Positions 1 to 5,169 of a stretch of 5,327 nt of DNA are shown here, piece after piece. Location of the stretch: assembly GCA_910588145.1 (NCBI GenBank), contig CAJUPO010000028.1, forward strand, positions 1-5,327. The letters run 5' to 3'. Below the pieces are notes generated by a model. The model did not search any database, was not told the DNA's origin, and saw only the letters and a list, made by a program, of their open reading frames with translations. A program made the translations under genes and the position numbers. How positions within the stretch are numbered: position 1 is the first letter of the stretch; each line of letters starts with the position of its first letter. The stretch is from an uncultured Oscillospiraceae bacterium. Its GTDB lineage: Bacteria > Bacillota > Clostridia > Oscillospirales > Ruminococcaceae.

Positions 1-6
1 TTTATT

Positions 7-36
7 ATTATACCATCTTTCTCCTTTAGCTGTCCA
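7..36 (-). promoter_or_regulatory. Possible leftward sigma-A type promoter
   Basis: On the minus strand there is a TGGACA hexamer (31-36, five of six matches to TTGACA), then an 18-nt spacer and a perfect TATAAT (7-12). It points out of the left edge. The spacer also holds an AAAGGAG-like ribosome binding site followed by ATG, but that frame stops after two codons (Met-Val-stop), so the ATG is not a gene start. The target gene, if any, lies outside the window. AT-rich sequence gives such matches by chance. Confidence 0.3.
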
Positions 37-41
37 TTTTT

Positions 42-125
42 TTAGTATAGCACCATAAGTTCAAAAAGGTCGGACTTGTGCAACGCCGTTCCTACGGCGG
101 TATTCGTGGGTACATTTCTTCTCAT
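42..125 (-). CDS. Possible 27-aa mini-ORF, function unknown
   Basis: A minus-strand ATG (123-125) is preceded by a GGAGG (130-134) with a short 4-nt spacer, and the frame runs 27 codons to a TAA at 42-44. The product is basic at its start (MRRN) and ends in a hydrophobic stretch, SDLFELMVLY. No domain can be assigned. It lies 36 nt downstream of the stop of the minus-strand remnant ending at 162, so both could be co-transcribed. It may be a real small peptide, a leader peptide or simply a chance ORF; the ribosome binding site is the only positive evidence. A 6-bp inverted repeat (84-89 with 94-99, loop TCCT) lies inside it. Confidence 0.25.
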   Translation of the reverse strand: MRRNVPTNTAVGTALHKSDLFELMVLY

Positions 126-161
126 TTATCCTCCGTTCTGCCCATGTTAGGCTAATAAATT

Positions 162-287
162 TTATCTGCCGTGTAATTTATGTTGTTTCATACGTTTTTC
201 TTCTTCTCGTTTCTTTTCAGAAATCAAGCTTGAAATATAGTCTCCCTTTGATAATTTGCAAAACAACTGAAGAAAATTATGATACAT
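162..287 (-). pseudogene. C-terminal remnant of a basic, coiled protein
   Basis: The minus-strand frame ends at TAA (162-164) and is open back to a stop at 318-320; the first ATG is at 285-287, giving 41 residues. The last 32 residues look coding: LSKGDYISSLISEK is followed by a highly charged helix (KKREEEKRMKQHK) and the end LHGR. The LSKGDYISSLI portion resembles the second helix of ribbon-helix-helix or plasmid-mobilisation type DNA-binding proteins, but this is a guess from pattern alone. Residues upstream of about position 262 overlap a better-looking plus-strand reading (YDTYVPEDFGEY), so the real N-terminus is probably lost and the ATG is accidental. I see no ribosome binding site at a suitable distance from that ATG. 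Orientation opposite to the phage operon also marks it as foreign to the tail module. Confidence 0.4.
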
Positions 288-358
288 ATGTTCCGGAGGA
301 TTTTGGTGAGTATATTTTCACAACCCGTAAAGAGGCGGCAAAATCATTGGAGGAATAG
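263..358 (+). pseudogene. C-terminal remnant of a small phage-type protein
   Basis: The plus-strand frame ending at TAG (356-358) reads TTEENYDTYVPEDFGEY and then IFTTRKEAAKSLEE. This has the form of a C-terminal signature (acidic, then PEDFG, then F-x-TR-x-EA-x-x-L-E) that I recall from small proteins encoded in early or replication regions of Firmicutes phages and mobile elements; I cannot name a family with confidence. The frame stays open leftward to 59 but has no ATG, and the sequence left of about 262 reads better as a minus-strand gene, so the N-terminal part seems to be missing. The GGAGG within its last codons (349-353) now serves as ribosome binding site for the next ORF. If it is an early-region protein, its position directly before a tail gene implies that a large block is gone. 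Confidence 0.4.
349..353 (+). promoter_or_regulatory. Shine-Dalgarno used by truncated xkdP
   Basis: GGAGG sits 10 nt before the ATG at 364 and lies within the last codons of the upstream remnant. It makes translation of the shortened LysM protein possible, so the truncated ORF need not be silent. It may be a fortuitous site created by the rearrangement. Confidence 0.45.
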
Positions 359-363
359 AAAGA

Positions 364-771
364 ATGATAAGCTGGCTTTCGTCTGACAAGCCTGTGAAGC
401 TTGTAATAACTCAGTGCAAAATTGATATGTATTGCACACTTGAAAGCTTTGATTATTCGGAGGCCGGAGGAGACCCGGGTACATACAGCTATTCTGTATC
501 GTTCAAGGAATACAGAGCGGTGCAGATGAAAAAGGTAAGCGTAAACAAGACAACGAAAAAAGCCACGGTCAGCAAGCCCGGGACTGCAAGGGTAAGCAAT
601 AAGACAGCGCCGAAAACCCATACCGTAAAGGGCGGTGACTGCTTGTGGAATATAGCCAAGAAGTATTACGGTAACGGTTCAGACTTAACAAAAATCTATA
701 ACGCAAATAAAAAGGTAATAGGTTCTAATCGGAATCGAATCTATCCCGGACAAGTCCTGACGATACCGTAG
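364..771 (+). CDS. xkdP: XkdP-like LysM tail protein, N-terminally truncated
   Basis: XkdP-family proteins sit at the tail-tube/baseplate hub junction of PBSX-like contractile tails and usually end in a LysM domain. Residues 1-56 here match the second part of the family's N-terminal domain: MISWLSSDKPVKLVIT, then the conserved C-T-L-E-S-F-D-Y-x-E motif (24-33), G-D-P-G-T-Y-S-Y (36-43) and F-K-E-Y-R (47-51). A Lys/Thr/Ser-rich linker (about 57-84) follows, then one LysM domain (about 85-135) with HTVKGGDCLWNIAKKYYG, the Asn-containing I-Y-N-A-N core and the ending R-I-Y-P-G-Q-V-L-T-I-P. At 135 residues it lacks roughly 75-80 N-terminal residues compared with homologues of about 210-230. The starting Met aligns with an internal position of the family, and the frame upstream reaches a stop at 328-330 without restoring homology. 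The tape-measure gene that should precede it is absent. Identity is secure; function of the shortened protein is doubtful. Confidence 0.8.
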   Translation: MISWLSSDKPVKLVITQCKIDMYCTLESFDYSEAGGDPGTYSYSVSFKEYRAVQMKKVSVNKTTKKATVSKPGTARVSNKTAPKTHTVKGGDCLWNIAKKYYGNGSDLTKIYNANKKVIGSNRNRIYPGQVLTIP

Positions 772-783
772 AAAGGAACAGAA

Positions 784-1746
784 ATGGAAAAAATATGTCT
801 GCTGCTTTGCCGCAGCGGAGACACATACGATATATCCGAACTTGCGGAAAGCATTAAATGGAAAGGACGGAAGGGTTCTGCGGCGCGTTCTCTTTCCGTA
901 TCCCTTGCAGATAATGCAAATTGCAGAAGCAATATAAATGTAACTGAGGGCAATCAGCTTGTTTTTAAATACGGTAAAAATGAACTGTTTCGGGGGATGA
1001 TAATGTCCCAGCAGCAGGGAAGCGGAAGAAAAATGCCTGTTACCGCCTATGACAACGGAATTTACCTTTCTAACAACAAGGATACTTTCATTTATGAAAA
1101 CAAAACCGCTCATGATATTTTTATTGACGTATGCAAAAGGTTCGGAATAAAGTATTCGGATGTTGCAGGTACGGCATATAAGATACCGAATCTGACAAAA
1201 TCAAAAACTACCGCTTGGGATGTGATACAGGACGCGCTTAGTCAGGACTATAAAACAACGGGAAAACGGCATTATGTTATGTCTTCAAAGGGTGTTTTAA
1301 GCCTTGTAAAACGCCAGGAAAAGATTCTTGAATATATGCTTGAAAGCGGAGTCAACCTTATTTCCTGCAGCTATAAAAGGAGCATAGAAAACATAAAGAC
1401 CCGTCTGAAAATACTGTCAGATGAGGATACAGCCGCGGCTTTTAAAAAGGATGCCTCCCTTGAAAAGAAAATAGGAATCTTTCAGGAGATAGAGCAGAAG
1501 GACGATAATTTATCGGACGCACAGCTTGGAGATTATATAAATGAAACACTTAAGGAAATCAGTACTCCGGAAATAAGCCTGACAGCCGAAGCCGTAGGAA
1601 TGCCCGAAGCAATATCGGGAATGGGCATATATGTAAGAATACCGGACCTTAATATATCCTCAAAATTCTACATAGACGAGGATACCCACACATTCAAGGG
1701 AGGAGGGCATACAATGTCCCTTAAGCTGAATTCTGTAAATGAATAA
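784..1746 (+). CDS. xkdQ: XkdQ/YqbQ-like baseplate hub protein
   Basis: This family is the hub of PBSX-type contractile tails, comparable in role to Mu gpP (gp44) and T4 gp27, closing the tube at the baseplate. The 320-residue length fits the family. Recognisable blocks are Y-D-I-S-E-L-x-E-S-I-K-W-K-G with a following A-A-R-S-L-S-V (15-40); a middle block A-Y-D-N-G-I-Y-L-S-N-N-K-D (88-100) running into TAHDIFIDVCKRFGI (108-122), KIPNLTKSKTTAWDVIQDAL (133-152) and K-R-H-Y-V (161-165); and a C-terminal block F-Y-I-D-E-D-T-H-T-F-K-G-G-G-H-T-M-S-L-K-L-N (295-316). The start ATG has AAAGGA 6 nt upstream, and the gene begins 12 nt after the LysM gene, as expected for the pair. No signal peptide or membrane segment is seen. 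Identification is from motif and order, not from a search. Confidence 0.85.
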   Translation: MEKICLLLCRSGDTYDISELAESIKWKGRKGSAARSLSVSLADNANCRSNINVTEGNQLVFKYGKNELFRGMIMSQQQGSGRKMPVTAYDNGIYLSNNKDTFIYENKTAHDIFIDVCKRFGIKYSDVAGTAYKIPNLTKSKTTAWDVIQDALSQDYKTTGKRHYVMSSKGVLSLVKRQEKILEYMLESGVNLISCSYKRSIENIKTRLKILSDEDTAAAFKKDASLEKKIGIFQEIEQKDDNLSDAQLGDYINETLKEISTPEISLTAEAVGMPEAISGMGIYVRIPDLNISSKFYIDEDTHTFKGGGHTMSLKLNSVNE

Positions 1747-1758
1747 AGGAGGTCGCAT

Positions 1759-2004
1759 ATGGATAACAGCACAAGTATTAAGGCGCTGCTGAGTCAGATA
1801 TCCCCGAAAGGACCGGTACTGATAAAGGGAAAAGTAATTTCGTCATTACCCCTTAAGATTCAGGCGCTGAATGACGAAAAGCTGATAATGAGTGAAAAAA
1901 CACTTGTAGTCCCCGGAAGAATAGGAAAACTGAATCCGGGGGAGCTTGTACATATAATAGTGTTCAACAACAGCAAGGTGTTTTATGTATTAGATAAGGT
2001 ATAG
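1759..2004 (+). CDS. xkdR: XkdR-like DUF2577 baseplate protein
   Basis: An 81-residue protein of the DUF2577/XkdR type, a small beta-rich, OB-fold-like component between hub and wedge in PBSX-like tails. The family pattern is clear: P-L-K-I-Q (31-35), the central T-L-V-V-P-G-R-I-G-K-L-N-P-G-E-L-V (48-64), then hydrophobic H-I-I-V-F-N-N-S-K (65-73) and the terminal V-F-Y-V-L-D-K-V. It is somewhat shorter than the roughly 100-110 residues common in the family, mostly at the ends. The start is certain: a full AAAGGAGG (1745-1752), the best in the window, overlaps the xkdQ stop codon and lies 6 nt before ATG. Confidence 0.8.
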   Translation: MDNSTSIKALLSQISPKGPVLIKGKVISSLPLKIQALNDEKLIMSEKTLVVPGRIGKLNPGELVHIIVFNNSKVFYVLDKV

Positions 2005-2008
2005 AGCT

Positions 2009-2416
2009 ATGTCAGTGGAAATAGAAATACCAATCGGGGAAATTGAAGAAGAACCGGAGTCATCCTCCAAAACGTACAAGCTTGATTTGAATACCGGAAG
2101 AATAGGCGGAATAATTGACGGCAGAGAAGCCGCCGAACAGGCAATAAGGAAAGCCCTTGCAACTTTAAGATTCGGTTCGCTTATCTATGACGACCAGTAC
2201 GGAAACGAACTGGGCGAGATGATACGTGACGGAGAAGCTTCAAGAGAGCTTATAGAGGAATCAGTTCCTGGAATGGTAAAGGACGCACTGCTCCCGGACA
2301 CAAGAGTAATTGAGGTTAGTGATTTTGTGACAGAGTTTAAGGATGACGGCGTATACATTTCATTTACGGCGGAAACCATTTTCGGCATACAAAAAATATC
2401 GGGGGTGAAAATATAA
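2009..2416 (+). CDS. xkdS: XkdS-like DUF2634 (gp25-like) baseplate protein
   Basis: DUF2634/XkdS proteins are the gp25-like wedge components that link the tail tube and sheath to the baseplate J protein. The 135-residue protein has an acidic N-terminus (1-17), then the defining block YKLDLNTGRIGG-I-I-D-G-R-E-A-A-E-Q-A-I-R-K-A-L-A-T-L-R-F (23-55) and I-Y-D-D-Q-Y-G-N-E-L (59-68), which corresponds to the conserved Y-G-x-E-L of gp25-type folds. A C-terminal beta region (97-135) ends in I-S-G-V-K-I. The gene starts 4 nt after xkdR; only a weak AAGG (1996-1999) precedes it, so translation is probably coupled to xkdR. The stop is directly followed by the xkdT ATG. Confidence 0.85.
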   Translation: MSVEIEIPIGEIEEEPESSSKTYKLDLNTGRIGGIIDGREAAEQAIRKALATLRFGSLIYDDQYGNELGEMIRDGEASRELIEESVPGMVKDALLPDTRVIEVSDFVTEFKDDGVYISFTAETIFGIQKISGVKI

Positions 2417-3472
2417 ATGTTTGAGAACAGAAGCTATGAAAATCTGCTCCGGGAAACTCTTGAAAGTGCGCCGGAGGATATTGACGTCAGGCAGGGAAGT
2501 ATTTTTTATGACGCAGTTGCAGGGACAATTATAAAAATTGCAAAGCTGTATACTGACCTTGAATTAGTTTTCAGTCTAAGCCGGGTAGATACTTCGACCG
2601 GTGAATACCTGGACGCCAAAGCTTCAGAATACGGGGTATACAGACATAAGGCTTTGCCTGCAAAGTATACTGCTGTATTTTCCGGAGCAATACCCGAAGA
2701 CGGAGAGCGCTTTTTCTGCGATGATACATATTTTGTACTTCGCAGACCAAAAGAGGGAGCTTGTTATCTTGAATGTGAGATTTCTGGTAACATAGAACTT
2801 ATGACAGGAAAAAATGCAGTTCCGGTCAATGACATTCCGGGTCTTGCCTCAAGCAAATTCGGAAGTGTGATAGATTACGGTTCAGACCCCGAGGATGATG
2901 AAAGCCTCAGACTGAGGCTAAAAGACAAAATATCGGGTTCAGGTGAGAATGCCAATAAACAGCATTACAAGATATGGTGCGAAAGTATTGAGGGCGTGGG
3001 CAGGGCAAGAATTATTCCCCTTTGGCAGGGTCCGAATACTGTCAAGGCTGTCCTTATCAACACCGAGGGTTATCCGGTCAGCAGTGAAACGGCTGAAAAA
3101 GTACAGAATTACATAGACCCTGGAAGTACAGGTCTCGGCGAGGGTGCTGCACCTATAGGAGCACATTTTACAGCAGTTTCGGCCGGTATTCTGTCTGTTG
3201 AATTAAGCCTTACAGCAGAGGTAACCGAGGACGCTGATACATCAATAGTAAAATCTGAAATTGAGTCCGTTGTCAGGGAATATTTCAAGGAGCTGTCCGT
3301 ATCGGAAGATGAAATTGTAATCAGAGTTTCCGAAATCGGCGCAAGAATAAGCCGAATAAACCAAATAGTTGATTACAGTGAACTGAAGCTTAATGGAAGC
3401 GGAGCAAACATTACAGTTGATTCAGAAAGTGTACCGTTGCTGGAGGTGACTGAGATTGAATTTGTTCGGTAA
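2417..3472 (+). CDS. xkdT: XkdT-like baseplate J protein
   Basis: A baseplate J family protein, the main wedge subunit (equivalent to P2/Mu gpJ/gp47 and T4 gp6) that forms the ring opening on sheath contraction. Its 351 residues match the family's usual length. Motifs in order are D-V-R-Q-G-S-I-F-Y-D-A-V-A (23-35), T-G-E-Y-L-D-A-K-A-S-E-Y-G (61-73), G-S-D-P-E-D-D-E-S-L-R-L-R-L (155-168), ANKQHYKIWCESIEGVGRAR (179-198) with P-L-W-Q-G-P-N-T-V (201-209), and G-E-G-A-A-P-I-G-A-H-F-T-A-V (241-254), the classical G-x-x-x-P-I-G-A signature. The ATG follows the xkdS TAA with no gap; the GGGGGTG at 2401-2407 can act as ribosome binding site. Its last 17 nt overlap the next gene. Nothing is missing or broken. 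Confidence 0.9.
   Translation: MFENRSYENLLRETLESAPEDIDVRQGSIFYDAVAGTIIKIAKLYTDLELVFSLSRVDTSTGEYLDAKASEYGVYRHKALPAKYTAVFSGAIPEDGERFFCDDTYFVLRRPKEGACYLECEISGNIELMTGKNAVPVNDIPGLASSKFGSVIDYGSDPEDDESLRLRLKDKISGSGENANKQHYKIWCESIEGVGRARIIPLWQGPNTVKAVLINTEGYPVSSETAEKVQNYIDPGSTGLGEGAAPIGAHFTAVSAGILSVELSLTAEVTEDADTSIVKSEIESVVREYFKELSVSEDEIVIRVSEIGARISRINQIVDYSELKLNGSGANITVDSESVPLLEVTEIEFVR
2903..2919. repeat. Perfect 8+8 nt inverted repeat inside xkdT
   Basis: AGCCTCAG, one A, then CTGAGGCT form a 17-nt palindrome. It encodes the S-L-R-L-R-L part of the conserved DESLR motif, so protein constraint alone may explain it. With a 1-nt loop it is a poor RNA hairpin and there is no T-run on either side, so it is not a terminator. 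It is recorded as a sequence fact with no assigned role. Confidence 0.35.
3442..3446 (+). promoter_or_regulatory. Shine-Dalgarno fixing the TTG start of xkdU
   Basis: GGAGG within the end of xkdT lies 9 nt before TTG at 3456. The frame has a stop at 3447-3449 and no ATG or GTG between that stop and 3456, so the TTG is the only well-placed start. The resulting MNLF beginning fits the family. Confidence 0.7.
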
Positions 3473-4058
3473 TTATTACTCAAATGCCTATGAAGAGCTT
3501 GCTTCATACTATCCTGATTATTACCGTGATGTGTATGAAATGCAGGAAATACTTAAGTCAAAGGGGGATCTCTTGGACGGCCTGGTAAGCGGATTTCAGA
3601 GAGTATTTGACAATCAGTTTATTGATACGGCAGACAGCGAAATGCTCTCGGTATATGAGAAGATTCTCGGCATAAGTCAAACTAATGTAAGTTTGGAGGA
3701 GCGCCGTTCAATTATCAAGGCGTATTTAACAGGAACAGGAAAAGTTTCGGGATCAATGATATGTCAGATGATATCGGCATATACAGGAACAGAAGCCGAA
3801 TGCAGCTTTGACCAGGGAGATTATTACAACAGAAAAAATCTTATTATAACTGCTCAGAGGGGAAACCGAAATTATTTTAATCTGAGGGAAATATATTCAA
3901 TGCTGTCGGCAAAGCTTCCGGCGCATATATCTTATAAATTTGACATGACCTGTGAAAGCGGAATTGAGATAAAGACGGAATATTCAGCGCACAGCAATAT
4001 ACTGCCTAACTGCGGAGTGTATTGCTGCGGTCAGGAAGGAGTGTCGTTATGCAATTAA
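3456..4058 (+). CDS. xkdU: XkdU/YmfQ-like DUF2313 baseplate wedge protein
   Basis: DUF2313 (XkdU, YmfQ) proteins correspond to Mu gp48/P2 gpI: they complete the baseplate wedge and bridge to the tail fibres. The 200-residue product shows the typical features: an N-terminal Y-Y-P-D-Y-Y-R-D-V-Y-E-M-Q-E-I-L segment (18-33), F-I-D-T-A-D-S-E-M-L-S-V-Y-E-K-I-L-G-I (55-73) equivalent to the family's 'A-x-x-x-x-L-x-x-W-E-x-x-L-G' region, E-E-R-R-S-I-I-K-A-Y (81-90), and the region up to K-L-P-A-H-I-S-Y (153-160), where many homologues place their P-A-H-L. It begins with TTG, overlapping xkdT by 17 nt, and ends overlapping the next gene by 10 nt, consistent with coupled translation. The C-terminal tail after 165 is unusual: four cysteines at 186, 190, 191 and 199. 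Assignment rests on motif order and position. Confidence 0.75.
   Translation: MNLFGNYYSNAYEELASYYPDYYRDVYEMQEILKSKGDLLDGLVSGFQRVFDNQFIDTADSEMLSVYEKILGISQTNVSLEERRSIIKAYLTGTGKVSGSMICQMISAYTGTEAECSFDQGDYYNRKNLIITAQRGNRNYFNLREIYSMLSAKLPAHISYKFDMTCESGIEIKTEYSAHSNILPNCGVYCCGQEGVSLCN
4036..4041 (+). promoter_or_regulatory. Shine-Dalgarno selecting ATG 4049
   Basis: AAGGAG lies 7 nt before ATG at 4049. The same frame extends upstream to a TTG at 4022, but that codon has no comparable site, so the ATG is the preferred start and the protein is 100 rather than 109 residues. Confidence 0.7.
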
Positions 4059-4351
4059 GCGGCAGTTATATATCGGGACTTATCAGTAAAATAGTAAGCG
4101 ATATATACAGGGTTCAGTATAAGGCTTCGGGGGTATGGCATAATACGGATTCGCTGATAAAGTCGGCAGGCGAAGACCATTTGACTGTTGACGCTATATT
4201 TCCGATAGACGGCATGGTAATAAGGGGAATAAGGGTTATAGATTTCCAGGGGAATGTAATAGCCGAGAGGACTGAAAATATCACAAAACCATCCGGGGAC
4301 CGTCTTGTTATACATTTTAAAATAACCATATCAGAAAGGAGCGTTTCATAA
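4049..4351 (+). CDS. Small beta-rich protein of unknown function
   Basis: A 100-residue protein that I do not recognise. Residues 1-20 could form an amphipathic helix (M-Q-L-S-G-S-Y-I-S-G-L-I-S-K-I-V-S-D-I-Y). The rest looks like alternating beta strands: Y-R-V-Q-Y-K-A-S-G-V-W (20-30), D-H-L-T-V-D-A-I-F-P (43-52), G-M-V-I-R-G-I-R-V-I-D (55-65), N-V-I-A-E-R (69-74) and L-V-I-H-F-K-I-T-I (86-94). There are no cysteines, no signal peptide and no membrane segment. It sits between the last wedge gene and the fibre, with a 10-nt overlap upstream and a TAATG overlap of 1 nt downstream. Small variable proteins at this place are common in clostridial tail modules and could be a fibre adaptor, a baseplate decoration or a fibre chaperone. 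The tight coupling argues that it is translated and works with the neighbours. Confidence 0.75.
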   Translation: MQLSGSYISGLISKIVSDIYRVQYKASGVWHNTDSLIKSAGEDHLTVDAIFPIDGMVIRGIRVIDFQGNVIAERTENITKPSGDRLVIHFKITISERSVS

Positions 4352-5157
4352 TGGCATATACACCTACAGATTGGAAGGATCATCTTGTAACCTCTCAGGC
4401 AGTAAGGATTACAGAAAACAGTGACGGGACATTCAAAATAACCCCGGCAGGAAAGGTTATTCAGCAGGGCACAAAAATGTCGGCAGATAATTTTAATCAT
4501 ATGGAACAGGAAATAGCAAGTTTATCCTCCCAAGCAGAAACTTATTACAAGAAAAGCGGCGGAACAATAGGCGGCAATACAGAACTGGCGCAGACAGTGG
4601 TACATAATCAGAATACTATACCACTAATTATCAGAAGAGGAAATACAACCTACGGTTCACTGAGTGTTAGGTCTGAAATTGGTGACGGAAGCGCAGAAGG
4701 TACAAAAACACTTGGATTTCTTCAATGGAGCGCTAATGGGAACTTTTCAGTCAGAAACAGCAGTAACGAATCAATGCTGACTATTACCCCCAGCGGAAGA
4801 TTAGTTGTTAATAATATAAAAACTAAAAGCGGATTGCTTCTTGCGGATGTGAGCAATTCAAATTCCTCTGAACCGCTGACAGTAGAAATTGCAGGAATAA
4901 CAGATAAATTTACATCACTTAAAGTGGACGCAGTTTTATCTAATACGGATGGAAATACGTATCAGGCAAGCTTTGTACTGCCCGTAGGATATACGGCAGA
5001 GGGGAATACTTATATGTATTCATGCCGGGGATACGCAACAAAAACGGTATTTTTTGACAGTTGTATCTATTGTACTTTATCGGGTACTGCACTGTCATTC
5101 AAGCAGCTTGTTCCAGGCGGAGGGTATGTGAGCAGTGTAAAAATCTTTAGTATGTAA
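4351..5157 (+). CDS. Tail fibre protein with clostridial adaptor domain
   Basis: A 268-residue fibre, presumably trimeric, that binds the host surface. Residues 1-56 form the adaptor seen at the N-terminus of many Firmicutes tail fibres: W-K-D-H (8-11), D-G-T-F-K-I-T-P-A-G-K-V-I-Q-Q-G-T-K-M-S-A (25-45) and N-F-N-H-M-E-Q-E-I (47-55); it probably docks on XkdU or the small protein before it. Residues 66-77 (Y-K-K-S-G-G-T-I-G-G-N-T) are one copy of the K-K-x-G-G-T-I-x-G-N repeat typical of fibre shafts. The remainder is strand-forming and rich in Ser, Thr, Asn and Gly, with a compact end (Y-M-Y-S-C-R-G-Y at 221-228, three cysteines at 225, 238 and 241) likely to be the receptor-binding tip. It is short for a fibre. 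AAAGGAG (4335-4341) precedes the ATG. No intramolecular chaperone or enzyme motif is visible. Confidence 0.8.
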   Translation: MAYTPTDWKDHLVTSQAVRITENSDGTFKITPAGKVIQQGTKMSADNFNHMEQEIASLSSQAETYYKKSGGTIGGNTELAQTVVHNQNTIPLIIRRGNTTYGSLSVRSEIGDGSAEGTKTLGFLQWSANGNFSVRNSSNESMLTITPSGRLVVNNIKTKSGLLLADVSNSNSSEPLTVEIAGITDKFTSLKVDAVLSNTDGNTYQASFVLPVGYTAEGNTYMYSCRGYATKTVFFDSCIYCTLSGTALSFKQLVPGGGYVSSVKIFSM

Positions 5158-5169
5158 AAAGGAGAAAAT

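Larger units (their letters stand above)
1..363. other. Rearranged left flank of gene remnants
   Basis: This stretch contains no intact gene of normal size. Reading both strands, I find a minus-strand mini-ORF (42-125), the C-terminal tail of a minus-strand protein (stop at 162-164) and the C-terminal tail of a plus-strand protein (stop at 356-358). The two tails meet near position 262, and neither has a supported start. The expected neighbour of a downstream xkdP gene is the tape-measure gene, and nothing here resembles its long helical, glycine-rich protein. The third plus frame is free of stops from 59 to 358 but has no ATG, and most of it is antisense to the minus-strand remnants. The flank therefore looks like a breakpoint region; whether it is biological or an assembly artefact cannot be decided from the sequence. 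Confidence 0.6.

Noticed and set aside
84..99. Hairpin CGCCGT-TCCT-ACGGCG, terminator-like
   Set aside because: The stem is only 6 bp and no T-run follows on either strand; it lies within the possible mini-ORF.
256..283. Possible plus-strand promoter TTGCAA, 16 nt, TATGAT upstream of the truncated xkdP
   Set aside because: The -35 matches only four of six bases, the region is AT-rich and lies inside a probable coding remnant. It could be created by the rearrangement, but evidence is too weak for a feature.
277..621. Minus-strand 114-codon ORF opposite the LysM gene
   Set aside because: Antisense shadow of a clearly recognisable LysM/XkdP reading; composition is not protein-like and there is no matching ribosome binding site context.
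685..1113. Minus-strand ORF of 142 codons opposite the start of xkdQ
   Set aside because: It overlaps the recognisable LysM end and XkdQ N-terminus and shows no motif; a shadow.
4022..4048. Upstream TTG start giving a 109-residue version of the small protein
   Set aside because: No ribosome binding site fits TTG 4022, while AAGGAG is correctly placed for ATG 4049.
4114..4500. Minus-strand 128-codon ORF opposite the small gene and fibre start
   Set aside because: Both plus-strand genes have good ribosome binding sites and tight coupling, and the fibre adaptor is recognisable; the minus frame is a shadow.
4700..5157. Diversity-generating retroelement variable region at the fibre C-terminus
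   Set aside because: No template repeat or reverse transcriptase gene is in the window, and I see no clear cluster of AAY codons at the end of the gene.
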